This document shows, piece after piece, positions 52,182 to 62,141 of a stretch of 64,000 nt of DNA. Every line of letters starts with the position of its first letter. The stretch's first letter is position 1. This DNA is from an uncultured Bacilli bacterium (GTDB lineage Bacteria > Bacillota_I > Bacilli_A > RF39 > UBA660): contig CAKOSN010000005.1 of NCBI GenBank assembly GCA_934102255.1, positions 21,389-85,388 of the forward strand, given 5' to 3'. A program made the position numbers and the translations under genes. The notes under the pieces were generated by a model that saw only the letters and a program-made list of their open reading frames with translations, had not been told where the DNA came from and did not search any database.

Positions 52182-53171
52182 ATGAAAAAAGGAACGAAGA
52201 TAGCAATTATTATTTTAGTAATTATTGTAACATTTAGTTTAGGTACAGTAGGTGGCTACTTGTTATTTAAAGGAAAATATGATAGTAGTAAAAATAATAC
52301 AGAAGTTAATGATACTAACAAGAATAATGGTTTAGATAAAAATGATGATAATAGTTCTAACAGTAATAATAATGGAAATACAGAGAATAATAATACTGTT
52401 AAAGAAGAAAATTTAAGTCTAAATGATAGTACTGTTGTTGAATTATTTGGTAGAAAAACTAACTTTCATACTACTAGTAAAGTTACTTATAGTACTTTAA
52501 GCGACCAATGGAAACTTAGTGTTGATTTAAATGGATTAGCTAGAAAAAGCTTTATTAATTTAGATTATAAAGATGTATGTGCCAAATTAAAGAACACTGG
52601 TAGCTCTAGTATGAATTCACTTTATAATGAATGTATTAGTATGAGTGGCAAGAATGCTAGCTATGGTGATTTAGTTGGTTATTATGATTTAGAAGAAGTT
52701 AGAAATAATAATATTAAATTCTTTAATGAAAGTAGTAATTTGCCTAAAAAATATAGTTATATTAATAGTGTTTCTTTAAAAACTGATGATACTTGTGGTC
52801 AAGTAGTATTAAGTGATGATACTTATATTAGTTATGATTCTAGTTGTGGTTATGGTGGACTTGACCCACTTACTAAAGATACTTTAGTAAAAGCCATAAA
52901 GTATGGTGATGAATTATATATTTATGATAAGTTCATTGTTGGAGTTGCTGGTAATACTCAAAATGATTATGTAAACTTTGATTTCTATACTGATGATGAT
53001 ATTACTAATAAAGTAACTACTTATAGTTTTAAAGAAACTGATAGTGGTAATTATAGTATTGAAGTTAATGATATATTAAAGTATATGAGAAGTTTTAAAC
53101 ATACTTATAAGCTAGATAGTAATGGTAGCTATTATTGGGTATCTAGTGAACCAGTAAATAATATTGACTAA
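52182..53171 (+). CDS. Membrane-anchored protein with Asn/Asp-rich linker, unknown function
   Basis: 329 residues from the ATG at 52182, which has AGAGGAG upstream and begins MKKGTKIAIIILVIIVTFSL; an earlier in-frame ATG is not supported. The membrane segment (about 6-30) is followed by a disordered Asn/Asp/Ser linker to about residue 80 (NSNNNGNTENNNTVKEEN) and a beta-rich extracellular domain with four cysteines (CAKLKNTG, NECISMSG, DDTCGQVV, DSSCGYGG). No family is recognised. It is a single gene between the pseudopilin pair and a bidirectional terminator. Confidence 0.7.
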   Translation: MKKGTKIAIIILVIIVTFSLGTVGGYLLFKGKYDSSKNNTEVNDTNKNNGLDKNDDNSSNSNNNGNTENNNTVKEENLSLNDSTVVELFGRKTNFHTTSKVTYSTLSDQWKLSVDLNGLARKSFINLDYKDVCAKLKNTGSSSMNSLYNECISMSGKNASYGDLVGYYDLEEVRNNNIKFFNESSNLPKKYSYINSVSLKTDDTCGQVVLSDDTYISYDSSCGYGGLDPLTKDTLVKAIKYGDELYIYDKFIVGVAGNTQNDYVNFDFYTDDDITNKVTTYSFKETDSGNYSIEVNDILKYMRSFKHTYKLDSNGSYYWVSSEPVNNID

Positions 53172-53173
53172 GA

Positions 53174-53207
53174 AAAAATATCTATTCGTGAGGGAGTAGA
53201 TATTTTT
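53174..53207. terminator. Bidirectional terminator
   Basis: Perfect 11-bp arms AAAAATATCTA (53174-53184) and TAGATATTTTT (53197-53207). Confidence 0.85.
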
Positions 53208-53209
53208 AT

Positions 53210-53861
53210 TTATTTTAAATTTTTATTAAGTTTAGGGCCGTCATTCATGGATGTGATTTTTTCTTTCGTATAGGTCATATCACCTGTAACTATACGAATA
53301 TAATTATAAATCGAAACATCATTATCAACACTTAGAAATCTATCATCAACAAAACTACGGCTAAAAGAACTTTGACGAACATTAGCAATTATAGAAGCAC
53401 CACTAGCAAGGTCGCCTTGTCTGATACCTTCAAATAAACTTATTGATGTCGAACTAAATTGATTTCTTATATCTTCTAGAGTAAAATTACATCCTAATTC
53501 TAAAAGACCTTTTACCAATTCATGTTGAGGAATATTTTGATTTTCAGTGATAAATTTTAATCCGTCTACGACAAGTTGTTGAGTTATTTTGCTACTATGT
53601 TTTTTCTTGCTTTCAGAAACCAACTTCATTTCTGCTTGTTCTTCAGCTTTTTCCTCTGCCAATTTTCTTTCAAACTCTTCTTTTCTTTTAACTAAATATT
53701 GTTCAAATTCTTCTTTTGTATAGCCTGTTACTTCTTTATAAGCACTGTCCATAGTTATATTATCAGAACAAAGTACATGACCATTAACGAGCTTTGGCTG
53801 CTAATAAAGTGTACACAGCACTTTCAATATTATCATTTAATGACAACTCAATTTCTTTCAT
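53210..53861 (-). pseudogene. Coiled-coil protein of unknown function, frameshifted near its N terminus
   Basis: The ATG at 53861 has AGAGGTG upstream and opens MKEIELSLNDNIESAVYTLL then AAKAR before a TAA at 53786-53784. One base later, in the next frame, the reading resumes NGHVLCSDNITMDSAYKEVT and continues with GYTKEEFEQYLVKRKEEFER to 53210. The ATG inside that second part (53752) has no ribosome site. The two halves look like one protein that lost a short segment and the frame. The C-terminal part has a Lys/Glu coiled coil (about 12-55) and a helical end. Start of translation at 53752 alone is less likely. Confidence 0.65.
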
Positions 53862-53916
53862 CACAATAACACCTCTTTGTACGGTGTACTCTAGCACAAA
53901 ATTTGCAAAAAAGCAA

Positions 53917-56418
53917 CTATAACTTTTTAGTTTCTTTTTTAATCATGGACTTTCTTAACCAATCAAATGGAATAACACTTAAAGATAATAGGACTACAAA
54001 TAACAATTCTTTAATATTAAGGCCATAGGTTCTAAATAGGTCGCCACCGTAGTAAATTAAATATATTTGAACGATAGTAATGCCAGTAAAAATAAAGATA
54101 AATGGTTTATTTTTAGTTATGTTAGCTAGAATATTTAAACGAGTAGTTCTAGCATTTAAAGCATTAAATAAAGCAGAAAAAATAAAGAAAGCAAAGTAAG
54201 CTGTATAAAGATAACGATAATCACTCGAATAACGAATAAAGTTATAGACGAAGTTTGATTTAAGAAAGAAAATTCCGAGTAGGGAAGTATAAAGACCAGT
54301 AAATAATATTTCTTTAAACATATAACTATTAATTATAGGAATATCTTTAGTTTTAGGAGCTTCTAACATATATTCGGAAAGTGGTGGTTCATTAGCAAAA
54401 GCAATACCCGCTAAAGTATCCATTATCATATTAATCCAAAGCATTTGGATAACGGTTACTGGGGTAGTTATATCGAAAATAGGTCCTAAAATAGCCATTA
54501 ACATAGCACAAATATTTACAGTTAATTGAAATATAATAAATTTACGAATACTTTTAAAAATAGTACGACCAAATAGAATCGCTTTAGTAATAGACTTAAT
54601 ATTATCATCTAAAATTATAATATCACTAGCTTCTTTAGCAACCTCAGTACCAGAACCCATAGCAAAGCCAACATCAGCAGTTTTTAAAGCGCCTGCATCA
54701 TTAATACCGTCGCCGGTCATACCGACTATTAAATCCATATTTTGTAAGATTTTTACCATTCTGCTTTTATCCTTTGGTAGAGCTCTGGCAATAACTTTAA
54801 TACGACTATATAGATTACTTATTTCCTCATCGGATAAACTATTGAATTCTTTACTAGTCAGAGCTAAGTCATTCTTATTAGTAATTATACCAGACTCTTT
54901 AGCTATAGAAGTAGCTGTATCAATATTATCACCAGTAATCATAATGACATTAATACCAGCGTTATGTAAAATATTAATAGAAGGAACGGTTGTTTTACGA
55001 ATAGTATCTTTAATAACTAGATAGCCTAAATAAGTATGAGAAGTACTGTGTTTATCTTTTAAAGTTAAAAAGATTATACGAGAACCTGTTTTAGCTTCAT
55101 TATCAATATCTTTACTAATTATTTCTTTATTAAGGAGAATTTTACGATTACCAGTGTTATCTAAATAATATAGACATTTGTCTAATAAAACTTCTTTAGC
55201 CCCTTTATAATAAGTAGTATCATTATCAAGAGTTACAGAACTATATTTGTCTTTACTATCAAATAGTTTTTTAGATAGGATTTTGTGGGTAGAAAAGGGG
55301 TTACCAATATATTTTAAAATAGCCTTATCAGTTTGATTACCACCAGTTATTTCATTATTACTGTTATAAAAAGAAGAATTATTGTAAAAAAGGTTATTGG
55401 TTATTTCTGTTTGGAGTTTTAAAGATAAGTTAGATAAATTAGTTATTTTTTGATTTAAAGGTGTAACGAAGCTGGTTACTTTGAGATTGCCCTCGGTTAA
55501 AGTACCGGTTTTATCAGTTAATAGACAGTTAATGTTACCACTTGTTTCAATACCAATTAATTTACGTACTAAGACGTTATCTTTTAACATTCTTTTCATA
55601 TTAGAAGATAAAACTAAAGTAACCATAAGAGGTAGACCTTCGGGAACAGTTACAACGATAACTGTCATACTTAAAGTTAGAGAATACAAAATATTGTTGA
55701 TACTAAAGTTTTTAGTAGTTAGTAAGTAGACAATGGCCACTATTAGGGCACCTACATAACCAAAGATACTTATTATTTTAGCTAAATGGGTAAGGCGGGA
55801 CTTTAGGGGACTGATAGTAGGAGGAATCTGAATATCTTTAGCTAGGCCACCAATTAAAGTGTTATCTCCAACTTTATCAACTTTCATCTTGGCTTCGCCT
55901 TCATAACATATAGTAGAAGAATAAACATATTCACCACGATTTTTTTCTTTATCCTTAGTTTCGCCATTAATGCTGGCTTCATTCACAGTAATTTTACCGT
56001 CAATTATATAGCCGTCAGCAGGTATAGAGTTACCACTGGCAAGCAAAACGACATCGCCAACAACAACCTCAGTTACACTAATAGTTTCTAATTTACCATT
56101 ACGTAAGACAGTACATTTTTTCTTACTAGCTTCTTCTTCTAGACGATTAAAAGCTTCTTCACTACCATATTCAGCAAAAGAACCAATAGTAGAGGCTAAA
56201 ATAATGGCTATTAAAATACCAATAGTTTCAAACCAATCATTATTCTTAAATAAAAAAACAATCTTAAATACTAAGACAATAATAAGAATTTTAATGATTG
56301 GGTCCCCCAAGGACTCTAATATAAGAGAAAATAAAGTTTTCTTTTTTACTTTCGTTAAAGTATTGCTACCATATTTATTACGACTTTGAACAACTTCTTT
56401 ATTTGTTAAACCGTTCAT
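53917..56418 (-). CDS. P-type Ca2+-transporting ATPase (PMCA/SERCA type)
   Basis: 833 residues from the ATG at 56418; another ATG four codons earlier is possible. The phosphorylation site is LLTDKTGTLTEGN (Asp 302), the cation-binding TM4 motif VPEGLP (259-264), the actuator loop ASINGETKD, and the hinge VGMTGDGINDAGAL. Ten membrane segments are expected, six of them in the C-terminal third (VIQMLWINMIMDTLAG). It exports calcium or another divalent cation. Only 55 bases separate it from the broken coiled-coil gene downstream. It is a single gene. Confidence 0.93.
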   Translation of the reverse strand: MNGLTNKEVVQSRNKYGSNTLTKVKKKTLFSLILESLGDPIIKILIIVLVFKIVFLFKNNDWFETIGILIAIILASTIGSFAEYGSEEAFNRLEEEASKKKCTVLRNGKLETISVTEVVVGDVVLLASGNSIPADGYIIDGKITVNEASINGETKDKEKNRGEYVYSSTICYEGEAKMKVDKVGDNTLIGGLAKDIQIPPTISPLKSRLTHLAKIISIFGYVGALIVAIVYLLTTKNFSINNILYSLTLSMTVIVVTVPEGLPLMVTLVLSSNMKRMLKDNVLVRKLIGIETSGNINCLLTDKTGTLTEGNLKVTSFVTPLNQKITNLSNLSLKLQTEITNNLFYNNSSFYNSNNEITGGNQTDKAILKYIGNPFSTHKILSKKLFDSKDKYSSVTLDNDTTYYKGAKEVLLDKCLYYLDNTGNRKILLNKEIISKDIDNEAKTGSRIIFLTLKDKHSTSHTYLGYLVIKDTIRKTTVPSINILHNAGINVIMITGDNIDTATSIAKESGIITNKNDLALTSKEFNSLSDEEISNLYSRIKVIARALPKDKSRMVKILQNMDLIVGMTGDGINDAGALKTADVGFAMGSGTEVAKEASDIIILDDNIKSITKAILFGRTIFKSIRKFIIFQLTVNICAMLMAILGPIFDITTPVTVIQMLWINMIMDTLAGIAFANEPPLSEYMLEAPKTKDIPIINSYMFKEILFTGLYTSLLGIFFLKSNFVYNFIRYSSDYRYLYTAYFAFFIFSALFNALNARTTRLNILANITKNKPFIFIFTGITIVQIYLIYYGGDLFRTYGLNIKELLFVVLLSLSVIPFDWLRKSMIKKETKKL

Positions 56419-56480
56419 ACACGCACCCATTTAATAGTATGAAGTTAAAAAGTTAGTTATGAGTATTAAGCCAAATAATA

Positions 56481-56517
56481 AAAGACGAGTTAGTTCTAAA
56501 TTTAGATACTCGCCTTT
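56481..56517. terminator. Terminator between unknown gene and Ca2+ ATPase
   Basis: AAAGACGAGT (56481-56490) pairs with ACTCGCCTTT (56508-56517), one G-U, with T or A runs on both sides. It would stop transcription of the 56599 gene before the ATPase promoter region. Confidence 0.7.
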
Positions 56518-56598
56518 TTAATAAAATGATAGAAATAATAACTTAAGAAAGTTATGAGATTTCATAATAAATATATTAAAATAAAAATATAAATAATT

Positions 56599-57243
56599 TT
56601 AAATAGACATAAAGTTTTTAAAGCCTTTTTTTAGTTTTTTAATAACATTATCTAAAGATATAGTATTTTCGTTTTCTTGTCTTTTTAATATCCATTCTGG
56701 AATAGAGTTTCTTGAAACATAAACACTTTTTAACAAAGCTTCAAGATGAGTTTTATCCTCAAGATTACTATTTTTATGAAAATCTAACGGTATTATAACA
56801 AAAGAGCTGTTATTTTGACGTAGCTTAATACTTTCTGATGATAGAATAATATTACATGACCTAGTCGTATCAATTAACTTAATTGGTTGAAAAGTAATAT
56901 AGTCTTTAATATCAGTTAATTTCTTAAATAATTGTTGTAAATGGCTATTAGCATTTAATAAATTAACTTCTAAATAAGAGTTTGGCGACTTGGAAATAAA
57001 GCCATTTTCTTTTTGAACTATTGTTAGTTCACGCCAAAAGTAGTCATTTCCTATATCATCTTTATTTTTAATATAAATAGTTATTTCTTTTTTAGCAATA
57101 TTTTTTACATTTTTAAATAATACTGTTTCTAAGTCTAAATCATAAGCTAACTTTTTAGCATAATCAGCACAAATATTACTTTTTTCTAAAGATAAGTTAA
57201 GTAAAGTATTGTACACTTCGTATAAACTAATTTTATTTTCCAT
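56599..57243 (-). CDS. Hypothetical cytoplasmic protein
   Basis: 214 residues without signal, membrane segment or recognised domain. It is helical at both ends (SLYEVYNTLLNLSLEKSNIC, NVIKKLKKGFKNFMSI) with a beta-rich centre (EITIYIKNKDDIGNDYFWRE, TTRSCNIILSSESIKLRQNN). The ATG has a weak AAAAGGAAC site upstream. It stands alone with a terminator behind it. Confidence 0.6.
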   Translation of the reverse strand: MENKISLYEVYNTLLNLSLEKSNICADYAKKLAYDLDLETVLFKNVKNIAKKEITIYIKNKDDIGNDYFWRELTIVQKENGFISKSPNSYLEVNLLNANSHLQQLFKKLTDIKDYITFQPIKLIDTTRSCNIILSSESIKLRQNNSSFVIIPLDFHKNSNLEDKTHLEALLKSVYVSRNSIPEWILKRQENENTISLDNVIKKLKKGFKNFMSI

Positions 57244-57407
57244 AATGTTCCTTTTACTTATAGTATTTTATTATTCTTATATATGATAGTTTATCTAATT
57301 AAATTACAATTTAACTCTGAGCATTCCTGTTAATTAAGATAATTTATAAATATTCACATATAAGTAATTTTTATCATATCATAAGTAGAAAGTGATTTGG
57401 GTGAAAT

Positions 57408-57899
57408 TTATTTTAAGTCAACTACATTTGTTAATTTATTGAAAACTAGTTCTCTTGCAGCCTCATAGCTAATATTCATAGAATATGCAATTTCGTTAAA
57501 TAAAAATTGTTCTGCTAGTTCTTGATAATTTGTATCTTTATCACTTAAATGTTTACGGTTATTTTTTCTAATTTCATTTCTTATATAAGTAGTTTTAATT
57601 ATTTTTATTAAATCTTCAATATTAGTACCTTGTAATAAAGCTTTATATTGTTCTTCTAAATTACGTTCATTTATATCAAGTGTTGGTATATCATTTATAT
57701 GGTCTAAAGTATGAGATATTTCTTCAAAAGTAGCAAGACTTCTTAATAATTGATTCTCCTGTGATACAGGTACACTTACTTTCAAAGTTGGGTCTTCTTT
57801 GTTTTCTAAAGTATAATAGTCTTGATTGTTTATTTTTTTTAAATCTTTTACTACACACACCTCTCTTTTATATACGACATAATCATTAATTTTATACAT
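57408..57899 (-). CDS. CarD-family transcriptional regulator
   Basis: 163 residues. The N-terminal RNA-polymerase-interacting domain (about 1-60) fits CarD/TRCF: MYKINDYVVYKREVCVVKDL, then DYYTLENKEDPTLKVSVPVS. The C-terminal helical DNA-binding part is present (IRKNNRKHLSDKDTNYQELA) but the basic residues differ from mycobacterial CarD. CarD binds RNA polymerase beta and stabilises open promoter complexes. GGAGGAAC lies upstream of the ATG. It is a single gene. Confidence 0.85.
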   Translation of the reverse strand: MYKINDYVVYKREVCVVKDLKKINNQDYYTLENKEDPTLKVSVPVSQENQLLRSLATFEEISHTLDHINDIPTLDINERNLEEQYKALLQGTNIEDLIKIIKTTYIRNEIRKNNRKHLSDKDTNYQELAEQFLFNEIAYSMNISYEAARELVFNKLTNVVDLK

Positions 57900-58067
57900 T
57901 TTGTAGTTCCTCCATAGATTTTTCAGTCTTATATTTATTATACCTTTTTTTAAAATTTTTTGCTAATCAAAATTTTACTTTTTTCAGGAAATATGCGGTA
58001 TTTTAGCTATTTATAGGTTGTTATTTCTTATATTTTTGATAGAATTAATTAGGAAAGTAGGGTAGTT

Positions 58068-58970
58068 ATGGCAAAGAGAAAAAATAATAAAAAGTTAAAT
58101 GAGTTAATTTATTTTTGTTTAGGTTTATTAGTTTTAGTAGTGGGATATTTTACAACTAACTATGATAATACCTCGAGCAGTTATGAAGATAATTCTAGTA
58201 GTAATAACAATGAAGTCTTAGTATATTTTATTGATGTTGGTCAGGCTGATGCGATATACATTAAAGACGGAAGTAGTAATATGATGATTGATGCCGGTAA
58301 TAATGCGGACGGAAAGCTTTTAGTTAAGTACTTACAATCTTTAAATGTTGATAAGTTTAAGTATGTTGTAGGAACTCATGCTCATGAAGACCATATTGGT
58401 GGTATGGATGATATTATTAACAATTTTAAAATAGATAATTTCTATATGCCTGAGGCAATAAGTACTAGTAAAACTTTTGAAGATGTATTAGATGCTTTGG
58501 ATAAGAATAAAGTTACTTTTCAGACTCCTAAGATTGGGGATAAGTTTACTTTAGAAAATACTAATTTTGAAGTATTAAGTATAGGTACAGACACTAGTGA
58601 TTTAAATGATACTTCTTTAGTTTTAAAAATGAATTATAATAATACTTGTGTACTATTTATGGGAGATGCTTCAAGTAATGTTGAAGAAACTTTATTAGAT
58701 AAAGATATAAATTGTCAAGTGTTAAAGATTGGACATCATGGTTCAAGATATTCTAGTAGTGATGCCTTTATTAAAAAAGTCAATCCAGCTTATGGTATCA
58801 TAATGGTTGGTGAAGGTAATAAGTATGGACATCCAACTAAGAAAACTCTAGATATTCTAAATAAATATAATGTTACTATTCATCGTACTGATGAAGAAGG
58901 CACTATTCTTATGCATTTAAAAGGTAATGATATTACTTTTGAAAATTTCAAAACAGAAACGAATGGTTAA
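58068..58970 (+). CDS. ComEC-like secreted metallo-beta-lactamase-fold hydrolase
   Basis: 300 residues. A membrane anchor or signal (about 12-30) and a Ser/Asn/Asp linker lead to an MBL domain with the ligand motif HAHEDH (104-109), LVYFIDVGQADAIYI before it and the later LFMGDAS and KIGHHGSRYSSSD blocks. This is the free-standing ComEC/Rec2 C-terminal type, thought to degrade DNA or a phosphodiester outside the cell. It pairs with DUF3006 two bases downstream, the usual partnership. GAAAGTAGGG lies before the ATG. Confidence 0.92.
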   Translation: MAKRKNNKKLNELIYFCLGLLVLVVGYFTTNYDNTSSSYEDNSSSNNNEVLVYFIDVGQADAIYIKDGSSNMMIDAGNNADGKLLVKYLQSLNVDKFKYVVGTHAHEDHIGGMDDIINNFKIDNFYMPEAISTSKTFEDVLDALDKNKVTFQTPKIGDKFTLENTNFEVLSIGTDTSDLNDTSLVLKMNYNNTCVLFMGDASSNVEETLLDKDINCQVLKIGHHGSRYSSSDAFIKKVNPAYGIIMVGEGNKYGHPTKKTLDILNKYNVTIHRTDEEGTILMHLKGNDITFENFKTETNG

Positions 58971-58972
58971 TT

Positions 58973-59203
58973 ATGAAATATAGTGTTGATGAAATTATTG
59001 ATGATGTTATTAAATTAGAAAATTTGGAAACTAGAGAAATAGTTTATCTTAATAAAAGTAATATTGATTTTGAAGTTTTAGAAAATGATATTTTAGTATT
59101 TAAAGTTAATAAATATTACAAAGATGATGAGTTAAAAAACAGAAGAATAGATATGCTTAAAGAAAAATTAGAAAGACTTAAAAATTCACAATTTAAAGAG
59201 TGA
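58973..59203 (+). CDS. DUF3006 protein
   Basis: 76 residues. It begins YSVDEIIDDVIKLENLETRE, matching DUF3006, a small beta-barrel-like partner of ComEC-type MBL hydrolases. The C-terminal half is a charged helix. It starts 2 bases after the hydrolase gene and ends with TGA inside its terminator. The role of the family is not established. Confidence 0.88.
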   Translation: MKYSVDEIIDDVIKLENLETREIVYLNKSNIDFEVLENDILVFKVNKYYKDDELKNRRIDMLKEKLERLKNSQFKE

Positions 59204-59212
59204 ATTTTTTTT
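59183..59212 (+). terminator. Terminator overlapping the DUF3006 stop
   Basis: AATTCAC (59183-59189) pairs with GTGAATT (59200-59206), then a run of T to 59212. Confidence 0.8.
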
Positions 59213-59291
59213 ATATTACATTAAAAATATGGTAGTGCCTAATTGTATACGTTTTTATTTTTTGATAAAATTAAAAGTGATAGGAGAGTTT

Positions 59292-59723
59292 ATGAATGAA
59301 TTTAAAATAAGATTGAAAGAAAATAAAAAGAGAAATGACGTGCTAATGATGTACTATGAATCTTATTTAAGAAAGAAGCGGCTAAAACCGCGAGTTATTC
59401 GTAAATATTGCTTTAATGTGGCTTTTTATATCTATGTTTATTTAACACAAGATGAAAATATTATTCCAGCAATAGAAGGATATAAGGCTCTTAAGGATTT
59501 TCCTGAATCTTTTATGACAAGGTATACTTGGGCTTCTGTTCGTAATTATGAAAGTGGTATTTATAGTATCGAATTGTTTTATAAATGCTTATATAAGAAG
59601 GGTTTAATTACTAAAGAAGAATATAAAATTGTAAATGATTTTCGTAAGAAAGATGTGCCTAAATTTATGGCAAAATATAGCTTCGCTGGTGATGACTATC
59701 TAAATGATTTTATAATTGACTAA
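59292..59723 (+). CDS. Hypothetical protein resembling an integrase core-binding domain
   Basis: 143 residues from the ATG at 59292, preceded by TAGGAGAG. The protein is mostly helical and basic: MYYESYLRKKRLKPRVIRKY, LKDFPESFMTRYTWASVRNY and IELFYKCLYKKGLITKEEY. The order resembles the SAM-like core-binding domain of tyrosine recombinases, without any catalytic domain, so this is only a weak comparison. It stands between the DUF3006 gene and a convergent XRE gene. Confidence 0.55.
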   Translation: MNEFKIRLKENKKRNDVLMMYYESYLRKKRLKPRVIRKYCFNVAFYIYVYLTQDENIIPAIEGYKALKDFPESFMTRYTWASVRNYESGIYSIELFYKCLYKKGLITKEEYKIVNDFRKKDVPKFMAKYSFAGDDYLNDFIID

Positions 59724-59732
59724 TTTAGAAAG

Positions 59733-59769
59733 ACTATTAAGTTATTTTATGGTTGCTTAATAGTTTTTT
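59733..59769. terminator. Bidirectional terminator
   Basis: ACTATTAAG (59733-59741) pairs with CTTAATAGT (59756-59764), followed by T6 on the plus strand; A/T-rich on the other side for the XRE gene. Confidence 0.75.
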
Positions 59770-59992
59770 ATTTGTTTTTATCGATTATATTAATGTCTTT
59801 TTCGATTCTTTTTAGTTCACTAATTATCTCTTGGTCTGTAAGATTTAGGGCTTTGGTAATTTTAACAAAAGTTGTTATTAAAGGTGTATTAAGGTCATTT
59901 TCTATTCTAAAAATAGTCTTCCTATCTATATCAGTTAGTTTTTCTAACTGTTCTTGGGATAAGCCTTTTCTAATTCTATATTCTTTTAACAT
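59768..59992 (-). CDS. Small XRE-family DNA-binding protein
   Basis: 74 residues that are almost only a helix-turn-helix: MLKEYRIRKGLSQEQLEKLT then DIDRKTIFRIENDLNTP. Such short Xre proteins act as repressors or antitoxins. GGTGG precedes the ATG. It is divergent from the SipW-type surface gene at 60115, with an inverted repeat in between, so control of that gene is likely. Confidence 0.85.
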   Translation of the reverse strand: MLKEYRIRKGLSQEQLEKLTDIDRKTIFRIENDLNTPLITTFVKITKALNLTDQEIISELKRIEKDINIIDKNK

Positions 59993-60035
59993 ATTACCAC
60001 CATTTAACTTATTAAAGCAAAGGAGTTGCTATTTT

Positions 60036-60052
60036 GCATTGACAAGTTTGTC
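60036..60052. promoter_or_regulatory. Inverted repeat, candidate XRE operator
   Basis: GACAA (60041-60045) and TTGTC (60048-60052) face each other across two bases, overlapping a TTGACA (60039-60044) that could be the -35 box of the surface gene. No good -10 box is obvious. Confidence 0.4.
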
Positions 60053-60114
60053 CTAGTTTAAGGCATAAATGTCATAGTAATATATTTTTAAGTTAATAAT
60101 GGAGATAGATAGTA

Positions 60115-61995
60115 ATGAAAAAGAATGTAGTATTTTTAAGTGTATGTTTAGGAATTATTTTATTATTGGGTATAGGAGTTTCTTACTCTTTATGGAATAT
60201 TAGTATTAGTCAAGACAGTACAAGCGTAGTAACAACTAAGTGTTTTAATGTCGAAATTACTAGTCAAAAAAATAATATTTCTTTAGAGAATGCTTATCCA
60301 ATAAGTAATGAAAATGGTAAAAAGTTGACACCATTTAGTTTTACGATTACTAATACATGCGATATTTTTGCCAGCTATACAGTTAATTTAGAAAGCTTAA
60401 AAGGAAGTAATTTGTCTAGTAAATTTTTAAATGCGATGATTAATAATGAAGAGATTAAAAGATTAAGTGATTATGAGACAACTGATGTAGTAAATAATGG
60501 AAGCATTGAAAGTCACACTTTAGCTAGAGGTTCTTTAGGTAGTGGTGATAGTGAAGACTATACTTTAAGAATTTGGATTGATTATGATACTACTATGGAA
60601 GATTTAAATAATGAAATTAAGACTTTTAAATCGAAAATTGTTGTTAAAGCTCAACCTAGTAATTGGAGTCCAGTGGATGAAGGATATATTACTTTACATG
60701 ATACTATACTGGCTAATGAATATCAGACTAGTCCAGACACTGCTATAAAAAAGATAGATGCGAAAGGAACGCCGGATTTTAGTAAAACTGCACCACTAAT
60801 AGAATGGAAAGAAGATAAAGAAGGAAAAATTAGTTCTGTTTCTATTAGAAAAATAAGTGATAATGTAATAAATCAAAATGAAATAGCCTCAGATTTAAAA
60901 AATGATTTTTTATTGTTAGCAACCGATTATCATTTTGATAAAGATAGCGGATATTATTATTTAGATAATATAAATTCTTATGATGTCAGCAGTATGGACT
61001 TTGAAAATTCAGAAATAAAATATTATGTTGTCGGACAATCAATCGGGTATAATCAAGATAGAAATAAATTTTATAATTGGTCTACCAACAAAGCTGCAGT
61101 TCTTAACGAAGCAGTCGATATAAGTAAGAACTACACAATAGAAACTTGGAATGACGGTAATGAATATGAAACTTCAAAATATACAATAAAAGTAAAATCA
61201 TATTCAATAATAGAAAACCAAAGTGATAAATCAGATAAGGGTTTGTTTGTAACCAGAGATGATTATGGAAATTCCTATTATTATCGTGGAAATGTAAAAA
61301 ACAATAATTTATTATTTAATAATATGTACTGGAAAATTATTAGAATAAATGGCGACGGTTCTATAAGATTAATATATAATGGCGACAATGTTTCGCAAAA
61401 GGATAATAAATCATACATAAATATTTCATACTTTAATAGCAATTTAAACTCTGATTATGCCACATTAGATAGCTCAACTCAAGCCTTAAAAGAATCCGAT
61501 ATAAAATTAAAGTTAGATAATTGGTTTCAGAATAACTTTGATAGTTATAAAATAAACAATTATATTGCAGATGCTGGATACTGTAATGATAGAAGTACTG
61601 ATGAGGCCGGAACATACTTAGCAAATACAAGAAACAAGAATAATTCTCCTCAGTTATTTTGCAATAATTCTAGTAATGACTTATTTACTGTAACAAATAC
61701 TAAAGGAAATATTTTATTAAAATATTCAGTAGGATTAATTACTTATGATGAATTAAAATTAGCTGGTATTAGTTCAGATACATTCAATAAATCTTCTTGG
61801 GTTCAAGATAATTATTCATATTGGACGATTACTCCTAAAAATAGTTCTGAAAATTTCTTTTTTTCTGCAAATGGTATGATTTCAAATTGGAGTACTAAAA
61901 CTAATTATGCAATAAGACCTGTAATAAATATGAAGGCTGGCGTGGAAATTTCAGGAGGAATCGGTACTATAAATGATCCTTTTGTGGTAGAATAG
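60115..61995 (+). CDS. SipW-type signal peptide surface protein (paralogue of 11247)
   Basis: 626 residues. The signal region FLSVCLGIILLLGIGVSYSL then WNISIS is the SipW type. Residues 35-190 match the first paralogue (VVTTKCFNVEI, LENAYPISNENGKK, ITNTCDIFASYTV). Residues 205-390 are an insertion not found in the other copy. The C-terminal domain is shared (RDDYGNSYYYRGNVKNNNLL, WKIIRINGDGSIRLIYNGD, ending GTINDPFVVE). The domain looks like a lectin- or adhesin-type module of gut Firmicutes, with function unproven. AATGGAG lies upstream; it is divergent from a small XRE gene. Confidence 0.75.
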   Translation: MKKNVVFLSVCLGIILLLGIGVSYSLWNISISQDSTSVVTTKCFNVEITSQKNNISLENAYPISNENGKKLTPFSFTITNTCDIFASYTVNLESLKGSNLSSKFLNAMINNEEIKRLSDYETTDVVNNGSIESHTLARGSLGSGDSEDYTLRIWIDYDTTMEDLNNEIKTFKSKIVVKAQPSNWSPVDEGYITLHDTILANEYQTSPDTAIKKIDAKGTPDFSKTAPLIEWKEDKEGKISSVSIRKISDNVINQNEIASDLKNDFLLLATDYHFDKDSGYYYLDNINSYDVSSMDFENSEIKYYVVGQSIGYNQDRNKFYNWSTNKAAVLNEAVDISKNYTIETWNDGNEYETSKYTIKVKSYSIIENQSDKSDKGLFVTRDDYGNSYYYRGNVKNNNLLFNNMYWKIIRINGDGSIRLIYNGDNVSQKDNKSYINISYFNSNLNSDYATLDSSTQALKESDIKLKLDNWFQNNFDSYKINNYIADAGYCNDRSTDEAGTYLANTRNKNNSPQLFCNNSSNDLFTVTNTKGNILLKYSVGLITYDELKLAGISSDTFNKSSWVQDNYSYWTITPKNSSENFFFSANGMISNWSTKTNYAIRPVINMKAGVEISGGIGTINDPFVVE

Positions 61996-62141
61996 TAATT
62001 AGAAAGACATTGATTAATATAATTTAGAATAAAGGAATTTGGGTGGTAATATGATTTCTGACTAAATTATCATTTATATGCTTATTAATTGATACTTATA
62101 TAGTTGAAGCAAAATTATTTCAACCTAATAGTATCCTTATT

